64,000 bases of DNA. It comes from Massilia norwichensis. GTDB lineage: Bacteria; Pseudomonadota; Gammaproteobacteria; Burkholderiales; Burkholderiaceae_D. The notes below the pieces were generated by a model. That model was given only the letters and a program-made list of their open reading frames with translations. It was not told the origin of the DNA and ran no database searches. The translations under genes were made by a program, and so were the position numbers. This document shows positions 45,391 through 54,470 of the stretch, in pieces. Positions within the stretch are counted from its first letter, which is position 1. Every line of letters begins with the position of its first letter. The DNA is taken from assembly GCF_024753245.1 (NCBI RefSeq), contig NZ_JANUGX010000002.1, positions 186,001 through 250,000 on the forward strand, read 5' to 3'.

Positions 45391-47385
45391 TTACGCCTTC
45401 GCCAGCTTGAACTGCGTCAGCTCACCCGTCAGGTAACCCACGGCCGCACCGAACTTGTCCTTGTAGTTGGCCTTGATCAGCGGGTCCAGCGTGGTCTTCA
45501 CGTTGGCGTGGATGCCTCCCCAGTCGCCCGCGTGCTGGAAGTTGCTCATGATGTAGGTCCAGCCGTTGATGTCGTCGACCGCGTGCAGGCCGGTCGATTC
45601 GCCGCCAGCCGGCACCGACAGCAGGCGCGAGAGCTGCTTGGTGTCGACGTTGTAGGCCCACAGGAAGTTATTCACGTGCTGGCTGCTGTCCTCGCCGATG
45701 AACAGGGTGCGCATCTTTTCCGAGAACTTCAGGTTGTCCGGATTGCCCACCTTGTTCGGGTTCGCGGTATTGCCGAGCGCGTCAGCGGCGATGTCCTCGC
45801 CCACCAGCAGCGCCTTGGTGTCGGCCGGCATCCACTCGCTGTTGATGGCGTTACCCGCCGTATCCTTCTGGCCGCCCTTCAGGCTCAGCATCATGACCGC
45901 GCCGGCATTGACCGCTTTCGGGATCGAGATGCCGTTGCCCGGCACGTTCAGCGCGTTCCCGGCCACCATCGAGCTCTGGCAGTTCTGCAGGGCCGAGTAG
46001 GCGATCTTGTCCTTCAGGTTAACCGTCGTGCCTTCCATCTTGGTGAGGCCCATCGATGCGCCGACCAGCGAGGCGTAGCGGTGGGTTTCGAGGAAGGCGG
46101 CCGCCTTTTCCATGCCCGGCTTGAGCTTCAGCCATTCGGTGCGGCCGTTGGCGGCAACCTTGGTATAGCTGGCGTCCTGCGGATCGCTGGTCTTGACGTC
46201 CATGATGTCGGTGGCCTTGATCGAGGCGGCCAGCGAGCGGATCTCGTCGCTGGTGGCAGACCCCAGCTTGATCCAGGTGAGCGGTGCGGCGGCGGCTGCC
46301 GGGTCCAGCGAGAAGCCGGCACCGACCTTGGCCACGTACAGGGTGCCGCTCGACAGGTCTTTTTCCTTGTCGGCCACGAACACGAAGTAGCCGCTGTTGG
46401 TGGCGTCGTCGCCCATGATCACGGTGCGGTTGTCGCCCAGCACCTGCACCAGCTCGTGCGAGATGCGGCCCATGCAGTAGTGCTTCTTGATGCTGGCGGT
46501 GCCGTCCAGGTTGACGGTGATTTCCGGCAGGTGGCCGTAGTTGTACGGGTTGGCGCGGGTCTCGTCGCCGTACAGGTTCTTGCTGAAGGCCTTGAACTGG
46601 GCTTCGCCGGCGGCAGTGAAGGCGTTCGGCTCGTACTCCTCGCTCGACAGGTGGGTGCCCCAGGGCGACAGGCTGGCGCCGCAGGTGATCCACAGGCCGT
46701 TCACGCTGGAGGTGTCGACGTTGTGGTACTTCACCAGGCTCAGTTTGCCGTTGGCCGGGTCCTGGTCCAGGGTCAGCACGGCGATCGGCGACGGCAGCTT
46801 GCCGTACATGTCGGTCTTGCCGTCCTGGGCCCAGGTGGTGTATTCGAACTGGACCACCGCGAACACGGTGTTGCCCTTCACGCCCGCCACTTTCGCGTTC
46901 GGCACGGTTAGGAGCGAGGTGCCGTCCGGCGAATCCGAGAAGAACTGGCGCTCTTTACCGGCCACGGTCGTGTCCATGATCGGCTTGTTGTTGATGTCGT
47001 AGTAGCCGCCGGCCAGGATGGTGCCGCCGCTGCCGTTCGGGACCATGTCGCCGGTGATGAAGAAGGGCTTATAGGACAGCTTGAAATCCAGCTTGCTGCT
47101 GTCGCTGAAGTTGACCGTCATGGTCGAGCCGACCGAGGTGGTGGCCATGGCCGCGGCGTCCGCGAGGGTCGGTGCGTTCATCGCACCGAAGCTCACGCTG
47201 GACAGGGTCACGGCCGGCGGCGTGGTCCCCACCGGGGTGCCCGGTGCGGTGCTCACCGGGCTGTCGTCGCCGCCGCCGCAGCCGGCGAGCATGGCGGCCA
47301 CGGTGCCGGCGCCGATCGGCAGCATCGGGGTCGCACCCAGCAGGCGCAGCAGGCGGCGGCGGGACAGGTCGGTATTCGGATTCAT
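45391..47385 (-). CDS. phoX: PhoX-family alkaline phosphatase (DUF839), Tat-exported lipoprotein-like
   Basis: A 664-residue extracytoplasmic phosphomonoesterase of the PhoX/DUF839 family, calcium- and iron-dependent in characterised members. The N-terminus has a twin-arginine motif (LSRRRLLRLLGAT) and the lipobox-like AAMLAGCGGG, so it is probably Tat-exported and lipid-anchored. Family motifs include WGTHLSSEEYEPNAF near residue 242, GRISHELVQVLGDNRTVIMG near 308, and DDINGWTYIMSNFQHAGDW near 610. Two tandem Pho boxes and a correctly placed -10 precede it. Monocistronic, with GGAG 7 nt before the start. Confidence 0.92.
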   Translation of the reverse strand: MNPNTDLSRRRLLRLLGATPMLPIGAGTVAAMLAGCGGGDDSPVSTAPGTPVGTTPPAVTLSSVSFGAMNAPTLADAAAMATTSVGSTMTVNFSDSSKLDFKLSYKPFFITGDMVPNGSGGTILAGGYYDINNKPIMDTTVAGKERQFFSDSPDGTSLLTVPNAKVAGVKGNTVFAVVQFEYTTWAQDGKTDMYGKLPSPIAVLTLDQDPANGKLSLVKYHNVDTSSVNGLWITCGASLSPWGTHLSSEEYEPNAFTAAGEAQFKAFSKNLYGDETRANPYNYGHLPEITVNLDGTASIKKHYCMGRISHELVQVLGDNRTVIMGDDATNSGYFVFVADKEKDLSSGTLYVAKVGAGFSLDPAAAAAPLTWIKLGSATSDEIRSLAASIKATDIMDVKTSDPQDASYTKVAANGRTEWLKLKPGMEKAAAFLETHRYASLVGASMGLTKMEGTTVNLKDKIAYSALQNCQSSMVAGNALNVPGNGISIPKAVNAGAVMMLSLKGGQKDTAGNAINSEWMPADTKALLVGEDIAADALGNTANPNKVGNPDNLKFSEKMRTLFIGEDSSQHVNNFLWAYNVDTKQLSRLLSVPAGGESTGLHAVDDINGWTYIMSNFQHAGDWGGIHANVKTTLDPLIKANYKDKFGAAVGYLTGELTQFKLAKA

Positions 47386-47442
47386 ACGTCAGCTCCAGAT
47401 CAGGTGAGTGGGGCCGCACCGGTAGCGCGGCGATCGCTGGGC

Positions 47443-47498
47443 AGAATAGTGGAGACGTATGTCAGGAGAATGACAGGAATTTAACGGTTTTGTGACAA
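47443..47498 (-). promoter_or_regulatory. Tandem Pho boxes and -10 box of phoX
   Basis: On the minus strand four 7-bp units repeat every 11 bp: TTGTCAC, CCGTTAA, CTGTCAT and CTGACAT, separated by 4-bp spacers (47459-47498). The last two match the PhoB consensus closely; the first pair is weaker. Ten bp after the last unit comes TATTCT (47443-47448), the distance usual between Pho box and -10 in PhoB-activated promoters. Confidence 0.85.
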
Positions 47499-47764
47499 AC
47501 CCAGCCGGAATGCTGGAGTGCTTGCTCAATCGCCGGCTAGAATTCCATCATGATCGGTACCAGCCCCACCAGCGCTGTAGACCGGCCGCGGCCGCCTCTC
47601 TTCGGGCAATACGCGCATCATGCTGGCGATGGAGACGATGTGCGCCAGCCACGCTGCTGATGAACTGCTATCGAAGACGTGGACAATGCGTTCCTCGTCC
47701 TCTTCCTGCCCCGAGCCGTCCTGCTGACCGTGCTCGTGCCTGACAGGCGTTACTTTCCCGCCTG
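47499..47764. other. Region between phoX promoter and TnpB gene, with possible gene remnant and TnpB 3' structures
   Basis: 266 bp with no intact gene. On the minus strand, a reading frame continues from the TnpB 3' side to a stop at 47526 and looks protein-like (RIVHVFDSSSSAAWLAHIVS, then SMMRVLPEERR), perhaps the tail of a gene cut by the element. I do not recognise it. Next to the TnpB stop, a hairpin CAGGCG/CGCCTG (47744-47749 with 47759-47764) may be part of the element's right end and guide RNA. Confidence 0.35.
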
Positions 47765-47860
47765 CTACCGGATGTATTCCGGCAGCAGTACCGACGTCGC
47801 CGTCGGACTCGCCTCGGGTAGCGCCGATTGCGTCCCTAGGGCGCCGGAGGCGATCCGTTG
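47640..47860 (-). ncRNA. Candidate omegaRNA (reRNA) of TnpB
   Basis: TnpB nucleases use an RNA transcribed from the 3' end of their gene through the element's right end. Here two stem-loops flank the TnpB stop: CCGGA/TCCGG at 47768-47782 and CAGGCG/CGCCTG at 47744-47764. The limits given are approximate and inferred only from family architecture; the right-end cleavage site, and thus the guide, was not determined. Confidence 0.3.
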
Positions 47861-49018
47861 CAGGTTGACGGCGGCATTTACGTCGCGGTCATGGGTTATA
47901 CCGCAGCTAGCGCAAGTCCAGGTCCGCTCATCCAAAGTGAGCTCGCCGTTTCTGGTCCCGCATGTGGAGCATAGCTTGCTGGACGGGTACCAGCGGTCCG
48001 CCAGCACGATCCGGGTGCCAAAGCGTAGCGCCTTGTATAGCAGCTGGCGCCGGATCTCGAAGAAGCCGACATCCGCAATCGCGCGGGCCAGCCGGACATT
48101 GGCCAGCATTCCCTTCACGTTCAGGTCCTCAATCCCTACCGCTTGGTTTTCGCGGCAGAGACGGGCCGTGAGCTTGTGCGTAAAATCTCGGCGAACCCGC
48201 GCTACCCTGGTGTGCAAGCGTGCTAAAGCCTTCGCCCCTTTGGTACGGTTCTTTGATACCGGCAGCCGTGTACCCTTCGGGACTCGGCCCCTGATGCCGA
48301 TCATCACCTTGGCGCTTTCGAGTTTGCGCGACAGGCGACGCGATCGGATGCGCAAGCGCCGCAGCGCTCCTCGCAGTGGCCTTGGCGCTGTAATCTTCTC
48401 TCCACCGGAGAGGGTCGCGGCGCTGCTTACGCCCAGATCGACGCCGGTTATACCATTCGCAGTGCGCCGCCGAATGGCGGCCTTCTCCAACACCTCGACT
48501 TGTACTGACAAGAACCAGTGGTCCGCTTCGCGCGACACGCTCGCGCCGAGGATCTTGCCGGGCCAACGCAATGCTTCGCGCAGCACCACGCGGCCGATCT
48601 TGGGCAGCACAGCAGTGCATTCCTCAAGCTTGAATTTATCATTCGCCAAGTAAAAACTATCTTTGCAGCGTCCCTTCTTTTTGAAGCACGGCGGATACGC
48701 CCTTTCACCGGTGCGACATCTTTCGAAGTAGCGGCTCCAGGCCTTGGCGAGATTGGCGAACGGCTGCGCGTGGGCGTCGCGATGGATGCTGCGCAGCCAG
48801 GGGTTACCATCGGCATCCAACCAGACTGGATCGGTGTACTTGATGGCGTTGAACTGCTTTTTTAGCATCATCGCATTGGGCTTCTGGCCCAATGCTGCCT
48901 GGTGTAGCCATTCGGCGAGCGCCCAGTTCCACACACGGCGCGCCGTCCCAGCCGCGCGCACAAAGTAATCGCGCTGGGCGGGAGTCGGATCAAGACGGAT
49001 GCTATGGGCCAAAAGCAT
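47765..49018 (-). mobile_element. tnpB: IS605/IS1341-type TnpB RNA-guided nuclease gene
   Basis: A 417-residue OrfB/TnpB protein, the transposon-encoded relative of Cas12. It opens with RLDPTPAQRDYFVRAAGTAR and VWNWALAEW. The RuvC-like catalytic triad is complete: D in TGVDLGVSSAATL (near 193), E in VGIEDLNVKGM (near 295) and D in HDRDVNAAVNL (near 377). The zinc finger has CSTCG and CASCG. Full-length and apparently active. No TnpA transposase gene adjoins, so it is either an IS1341-type element or a relic mobilised in trans. It stands directly beside a truncated GMC oxidoreductase gene. Confidence 0.92.
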
Positions 49019-49141
49019 GTCAGCAAGCGGTCATAGATGGCGTCTTGTTGGACATGGGTTGGCTTCGAGTAGTTCAATGGTCGTAGCAAGTTCGGTGTCG
49101 CCCGGTTCACCTTTGATCATCACTGTTCACGGTGGTTGTGA

Positions 49142-49828
49142 GTAGAAGCTAACTCTTTCGGCGCGCTGGAGCTGGGCGCGCACTACCTGCACGGCCGCGC
49201 CGACAACGGCCTGCAATACCACGTGCAGGCCAGCGCCTTCGCTTCCAGCCACCCGGAGCAGGACGCCGCCGCCATCGCCTACGAGGCGCCGGATGCGGCC
49301 GCGGTGGCATCACCGGCCCAACTGCGCGGCTCCGAAGACTACGTGCTGTTCGTGTGCGCGACGCTGGGCGAAGTCTGCGAGCAGAACGAGGCCAACTGGA
49401 TCCGCCTGAACGGCGACCACGACCCGACCGCCAACATCACCCTGCAGCTGCAGACCGGCCCGCTGGACGAGCGCCTGTGGGACGTGCTCGACGAAGCGAC
49501 TTATCAAACCATCGCCGCCCTGGCCAGCCGCGGCACCGGCTTGACGCCGGAGATCGAGTACTGGGTCGACGCCGGCCAGTCCGAGGGCTACTGGCAGGCG
49601 GAGCGCCCGAGCCGCCAGCAGATCCGGCTGCCGATCATCGTGCACGAGGCGTCGCCGTTGTGGATCGGTGCCGATCCTTCTACTTCGGTGGTTGGGCTGG
49701 ATTACCGGCCGCATGGGGTCAGGAACGTGTATGTGACGGGTGGCGCGCTGTTCCCGACTTCGGGGTCGTGGAATCCGACCTTGACCATGTGCGGGTTGGC
49801 GCAGGATCTGGCGGACCGGCTGGGCTGA
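49142..49828 (+). pseudogene. GMC-family oxidoreductase, 5'-truncated
   Basis: The reading frame opens just after a TGA at 49139 with no natural start and encodes about 228 residues matching only the C-terminal half of a GMC (glucose-methanol-choline) oxidoreductase. The C-terminal domain is unmistakable: IIVHEASPLWIG (active-site His region) and VYVTGGALFPTSGSWNPTLT, with the Asn-Pro-Thr of the family. The N-terminal FAD-binding Rossmann domain (GxGxxG) is absent. The break lies 120 nt from the TnpB start, so the element or a deletion at it removed the front half. A translated fragment from GTG 49223 is possible but would lack FAD binding. Confidence 0.85.
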
Positions 49829-49839
49829 ACCTTGTTTAC

Positions 49840-49867
49840 CGGAGGCGGTGCCTGCCGCCTCCGTTTT
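49840..49867 (+). terminator. Terminator after the GMC remnant
   Basis: Stem CGGAGGCGG/CCGCCTCCG (49840-49848 with 49855-49863) followed by TTTT, 12 nt past the GMC stop codon. Confidence 0.75.
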
Positions 49868-50112
49868 GAATTGTAAGTACTTGCAACAGCGTAGTTTTCC
49901 CGATCTGCTGCCATCTCCCCGCCTCTACCGCACAACGTCTTCCATCTTTTCCATCTCGGCAACATGCATATCTGACTCTTCAGTCATTTATATGCACGAC
50001 CGTCACATTTCCTTACTAATCAGACAGTTTTTCAAAAGAAACAAGCTGCTATCGTTTTTCCCGTCGCGATGCCGGTGCATCGGGGCACAGTCAACGATAA
50101 CCAAGGAAAAAA

Positions 50113-50679
50113 ATGAAAAAGACGATGTTTGCAGTGCTCGCAGGGATGCTTGCCATGGGGGCGGCACAGGCCCAGACCCTTTCGACAAATGCCGCCGACA
50201 CGGCGCCGCATTTCTACATGGGCACCGGTATCGGTGTGGTCAAGGATTCGGTGTCGGGTGACCGTGATCGCACCTGGAAAATTTTCGGCGGCTACGAATT
50301 CGACCAGAACTGGGGCCTCGAGGCAGGTTATTCCCACCTGGGCAAAACCGGTTTCTATGTCCCGGGCACCACCGACTACACCGCCGCGCATATCAAGAGC
50401 TCGAGTGTCTACGCGGCCGCCAAGTACAAGTACGCGCTCAGCGAGCGGACCTCGGTCTACGGCAAGCTCGGCCTGTCCCATGGCGAATACCGCTACAGCA
50501 GCTCGGCGCCGGGCTGGAACTTCAAGGAGAGCAACAACGGCGTGTATGCGGCGGTCGGTGTCGATGCGAAATTGACCGAGCGGGTGTCGCTGTATGCCGA
50601 GTATGAGCGCAACGGCAAGCGGGCGTGGAATGGTCCGGAGAACAGGATCTTCGGTGCCGGGGTGAAGTTCGGGTTCTGA
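50113..50679 (+). CDS. Small OmpA-like beta-barrel outer-membrane protein
   Basis: A 188-residue protein with a signal peptide (MKKTMFAVLAGMLAMGAAQA, cleavage AQA-QT). It then has an eight-stranded OmpA/Opa-like barrel: alternating hydrophobic strands such as WKIFGGYEFDQNWGLEAGYS, VYAAAKYKYALSERTSVYGK and GVYAAVGVDAKLTERVSLYA, ending with a terminal Phe (GVKFGF), the BAM signal. Function is unknown; such proteins are adhesion or stress porin-like. The ribosome-binding site is AAGGA. A paralogue follows 15 nt downstream. Confidence 0.82.
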   Translation: MKKTMFAVLAGMLAMGAAQAQTLSTNAADTAPHFYMGTGIGVVKDSVSGDRDRTWKIFGGYEFDQNWGLEAGYSHLGKTGFYVPGTTDYTAAHIKSSSVYAAAKYKYALSERTSVYGKLGLSHGEYRYSSSAPGWNFKESNNGVYAAVGVDAKLTERVSLYAEYERNGKRAWNGPENRIFGAGVKFGF

Positions 50680-50694
50680 CCGGGGGGAACAGAC

Positions 50695-51279
50695 ATGAAG
50701 AAGATGATGTTTGCCCTGCTCGCAGGACTGTCCGCCGTCGGCGCCGCCCAAGCCCAGACCGCTGCTTCGACTTCACTCACCACTGCCGACACGGCGCCGC
50801 ATGCCTACATGGGCCTGGGCGCGAGCGCCGTCGGCGATACCATCGGCGGCGGCCTCAAGGTCCATCCCAAGATCTTCGGCGGCTACGCGTTCGACCGGAA
50901 CTGGGGCGTCGAAGCCGGCTTCATGCGATTTCGCACGGCCGACTTCTTCTACTGGGACGGCAACCAGCAAGGCACGGTCGCCGACGGCCAGGTGAAGGGG
51001 TATCGCAGCTACGCGGCTGGCAAGTACACCGTCCCGATCAACGAGAACTTCTCGGCATACGGCAAGTTCGGCCTGTCGTACAGCGTGCGCAAGGTGTCGA
51101 TACCGAAGATCGGCTTGCGCGATACCGAGCGGGATACCGGCCTGTATGCCGGGCTGGGGGCGCAGTACAAGCTGACCAAGAATGTCGCTGCGGTCGTCGA
51201 GTATGAGCGTTATGGCAAACGCAAGGAGAATGGGCCGAAGGCGGATGTCTACAGCGTCGGTTTGAAATACGGTTTCTGA
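50695..51279 (+). CDS. Small OmpA-like beta-barrel protein, tandem paralogue
   Basis: A 194-residue protein very similar in plan to its upstream neighbour: the same signal peptide type (KKMMFALLAGLSAVGAAQAQ), the shared ADTAPHAYMGLGAS opening, HPKIFGGYAFDRNWGVEAGF, and the terminal GLKYGF. The extracellular loops differ (loop DFFYWDGNQQGTVADGQVKG). Gap of 15 nt with a strong GGGGGGAA site, so the two are co-transcribed products of a duplication. A long hairpin terminator follows. Confidence 0.82.
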   Translation: MKKMMFALLAGLSAVGAAQAQTAASTSLTTADTAPHAYMGLGASAVGDTIGGGLKVHPKIFGGYAFDRNWGVEAGFMRFRTADFFYWDGNQQGTVADGQVKGYRSYAAGKYTVPINENFSAYGKFGLSYSVRKVSIPKIGLRDTERDTGLYAGLGAQYKLTKNVAAVVEYERYGKRKENGPKADVYSVGLKYGF

Positions 51280-51298
51280 GTTTTCGTCTTTGGCATGA

Positions 51299-51336
51299 AA
51301 AAAGCCCCGGCACCAGCAGGTGCACGGGGCTTTTTT
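51299..51336. terminator. Bidirectional terminator between the OMP gene and ychF
   Basis: Outer stem AAAGCCCCG/CGGGGCTTT with inner stem GCACC/GGTGC and AGCA tetraloop, A-run on the left and T-run on the right. Confidence 0.88.
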
Positions 51337-51351
51337 ATCGGTAAAGCTGGA

Positions 51352-52443
<1,092 letters not shown>

Positions 52444-52519
52444 GGGAAGCTTTCAGGGGTCGAATTTACGAAACCCCGTATTCTACCTCTGCTTGCCGCC
52501 AAAGACTGCAAATGCTCGC

Positions 52520-53617
52520 TCAAAGCGGACGAATCAGCGACAAATCCGGCTTGTTCACAAATGCCGCGAATGCATCGCGTAAGCGCTCCCCCGCATCCAT
52601 CGCCTGCTTCCAGGCAAGAATCCGCGCATCGTGGTTCAAACCGTAATGCTTGAAGTCGCTACGGTCGATCAGCTTCCCGCGCGGCAGCCTGCTTAAAAAC
52701 TCGCTGCTGGGCGCCACGATCAGCACATTGTCCAGCCAGCCGCGGTTCGGTCCACGCGCCGCGCGGCGCCAGGGCAGCGCCTTGTCCAGCCAGCCCGGCA
52801 CGATGTGCTCGCTGAAGTGCGGATAGAACACGATCGATCCGGGCTCCTGCCGAGTAAGGCGGGCATACGGCAGCGCCAGGTTGTAATCGATGATGCCGCC
52901 ATCCCAGTAGTGCCCCGGCGGCGCGCCGGCGATGTCGCGCACCGGGTTCATCAGCATCGGCAGCGTGCCGGACGCCAGCAGGCCGGACGCCAGGTTCTGG
53001 CGGCTCAAGGGCGAGAAATGCGTGGCGAAGCCGTCGAATGTGTCGCGCAGCCAGGCGGCGCCGCCGCGCGCATCGCCGATCACCACGCGGTCCATCAGAT
53101 GCGCCAGGCGGTCGCGCGACGCCAGGTTGTGCAGGGCCGCCGCAGCAAAACCCTTCATTTCCGCATACCGGTGACCGGGTGCGGACAGCAGCCGCTTGCC
53201 GCGCACGGTCAGCAGGTGCAGGCGGTGGTGCGGGTGGTTGACGATGTCGTCCTCGTGGCCGCGCACGAATTCGTTCAGCAGCCCCTGCACCACCTCGTCG
53301 ATCTGCTCCTGCGACGGTTTCGTGCTGGTGTAGCGCTGGCCGCTGTACAGCTCGCCCAGGCGCTCGAAAGCCCGCACCGGATCCTTCTGGCAGGCGGCGG
53401 CCATGCGCCAGGTGCCGATCGAGGAGCCGATCAGGGTGCGCTCGCGCGGTGCCGAAGGAAACCACTCGCCGAACACCCACTGGTCGAGCGAGCGGAAGAT
53501 CAGCCCCTTGGGACCACCGGCGGCGGCGGGAACGACGGCGATGTCCTCTGCGCGCAGGCCATGCGTGCGGATACGGGCCAAGGCCAGTGGCCCGGCGTGA
53601 AAAGTCAGTGCGCTCAT
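52520..53617 (-). CDS. Patatin-like phospholipase family protein
   Basis: A 365-residue patatin-type lipid acyl hydrolase. The oxyanion glycine run is in AAAGGPKGLIFRSLDQWVFG near residue 33, the nucleophile elbow is IGSSIGTWRMAA (GxSxG, Ser near 65), and the catalytic Asp is in YWDGGIIDYNLALPYA near 243 (DGG). No signal peptide is evident. Substrates in the family include phospholipids and triacylglycerols; here they are unknown. The start at 53617 (MSALTFHAG) is chosen over in-frame upstream sequence; ribosome-binding site weak. Confidence 0.85.
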   Translation of the reverse strand: MSALTFHAGPLALARIRTHGLRAEDIAVVPAAAGGPKGLIFRSLDQWVFGEWFPSAPRERTLIGSSIGTWRMAAACQKDPVRAFERLGELYSGQRYTSTKPSQEQIDEVVQGLLNEFVRGHEDDIVNHPHHRLHLLTVRGKRLLSAPGHRYAEMKGFAAAALHNLASRDRLAHLMDRVVIGDARGGAAWLRDTFDGFATHFSPLSRQNLASGLLASGTLPMLMNPVRDIAGAPPGHYWDGGIIDYNLALPYARLTRQEPGSIVFYPHFSEHIVPGWLDKALPWRRAARGPNRGWLDNVLIVAPSSEFLSRLPRGKLIDRSDFKHYGLNHDARILAWKQAMDAGERLRDAFAAFVNKPDLSLIRPL

Positions 53618-53770
53618 CGGGAAATTATCGCAGGAAGCGTGGACGAACGCAGATGCGCCGGCATCGCTAACGTATGCATACCTCATAATTACTTTTGATT
53701 TGTGACAATCAGTGAGTTTTTTCTCGTAGGATCTGGCCTACACTGAATTTCCATTTGTCACGGAGGCATC

Positions 53771-54466
53771 ATGGCCACGCAAGCGCTGTTCGATATCGGT
53801 AACGTCATTCTGGAACCCACGTCCACCTTCGCCCGCCTGAAGGACAAGACCCGGGCCTGGCTTCCCCTGTTCATCCTGATCGCGCTGTCCGTCGGCATCA
53901 TGGTCTGGTGGATCTCGACTCTCGACTTCCCCTGGCTGGTCGAGCACACGGTGGCGGCCCAGCCCAAGGCCACGCCGGAAATGCGCGCGGCGATGGAAAA
54001 ATTCATGACGCCGACCTCGATGATGTGGAGCTCGGTCATCGGCGCCGTGCTAGGCACGCTGGTTGCCATGGCGGTGTCGGCTCTGTATTACCTGGTGGCC
54101 GGCAAGATCATGGGCGTGCCGATCGGCTTCGGCAAATGGTTCGGTTTCTCGGTGTGGACCAGCGTGCCGCGTCTGCTGACGGTGCCGCTGTCGGCGCTGC
54201 AGATCATGACCTCGAACGGCCGGCTGGCACCCGAAGACCTGAACATGGCTTCGCTCAACTTCCTGCTGTTCCATCTGCCGGTCACGCATCCCTGGGCCAG
54301 CCTGGTCGGCAGCATGGACCTGACCATGTTCTGGAGCATCGCGCTGGCGGTGCTCGGCCTGAAAGCCTGGACCGGCCGTTCGACCGGCACCTGCGTCCTG
54401 GTGGCCGTCCTGCCCTACCTGATCATCTACGGCCTGTGGGCCGCGAAAATCGCCTTCCTCGGATAA
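53771..54466 (+). CDS. Yip1-domain membrane protein
   Basis: A 231-residue inner-membrane protein of the Yip1 domain family with about five membrane segments: LPLFILIALSVGIMVWWI (about 31-48), SVIGAVLGTLVAMAVSALYY (88-107), then KWFGFSVWTSVPRLLTV and two C-terminal helices. Function of bacterial Yip1 proteins is unclear. GGAGG precedes the ATG. It starts a four-gene run with a MacA-like adaptor 4 nt downstream, so it is likely an accessory of that transporter. Confidence 0.85.
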   Translation: MATQALFDIGNVILEPTSTFARLKDKTRAWLPLFILIALSVGIMVWWISTLDFPWLVEHTVAAQPKATPEMRAAMEKFMTPTSMMWSSVIGAVLGTLVAMAVSALYYLVAGKIMGVPIGFGKWFGFSVWTSVPRLLTVPLSALQIMTSNGRLAPEDLNMASLNFLLFHLPVTHPWASLVGSMDLTMFWSIALAVLGLKAWTGRSTGTCVLVAVLPYLIIYGLWAAKIAFLG

Positions 54467-54470
54467 ACGC

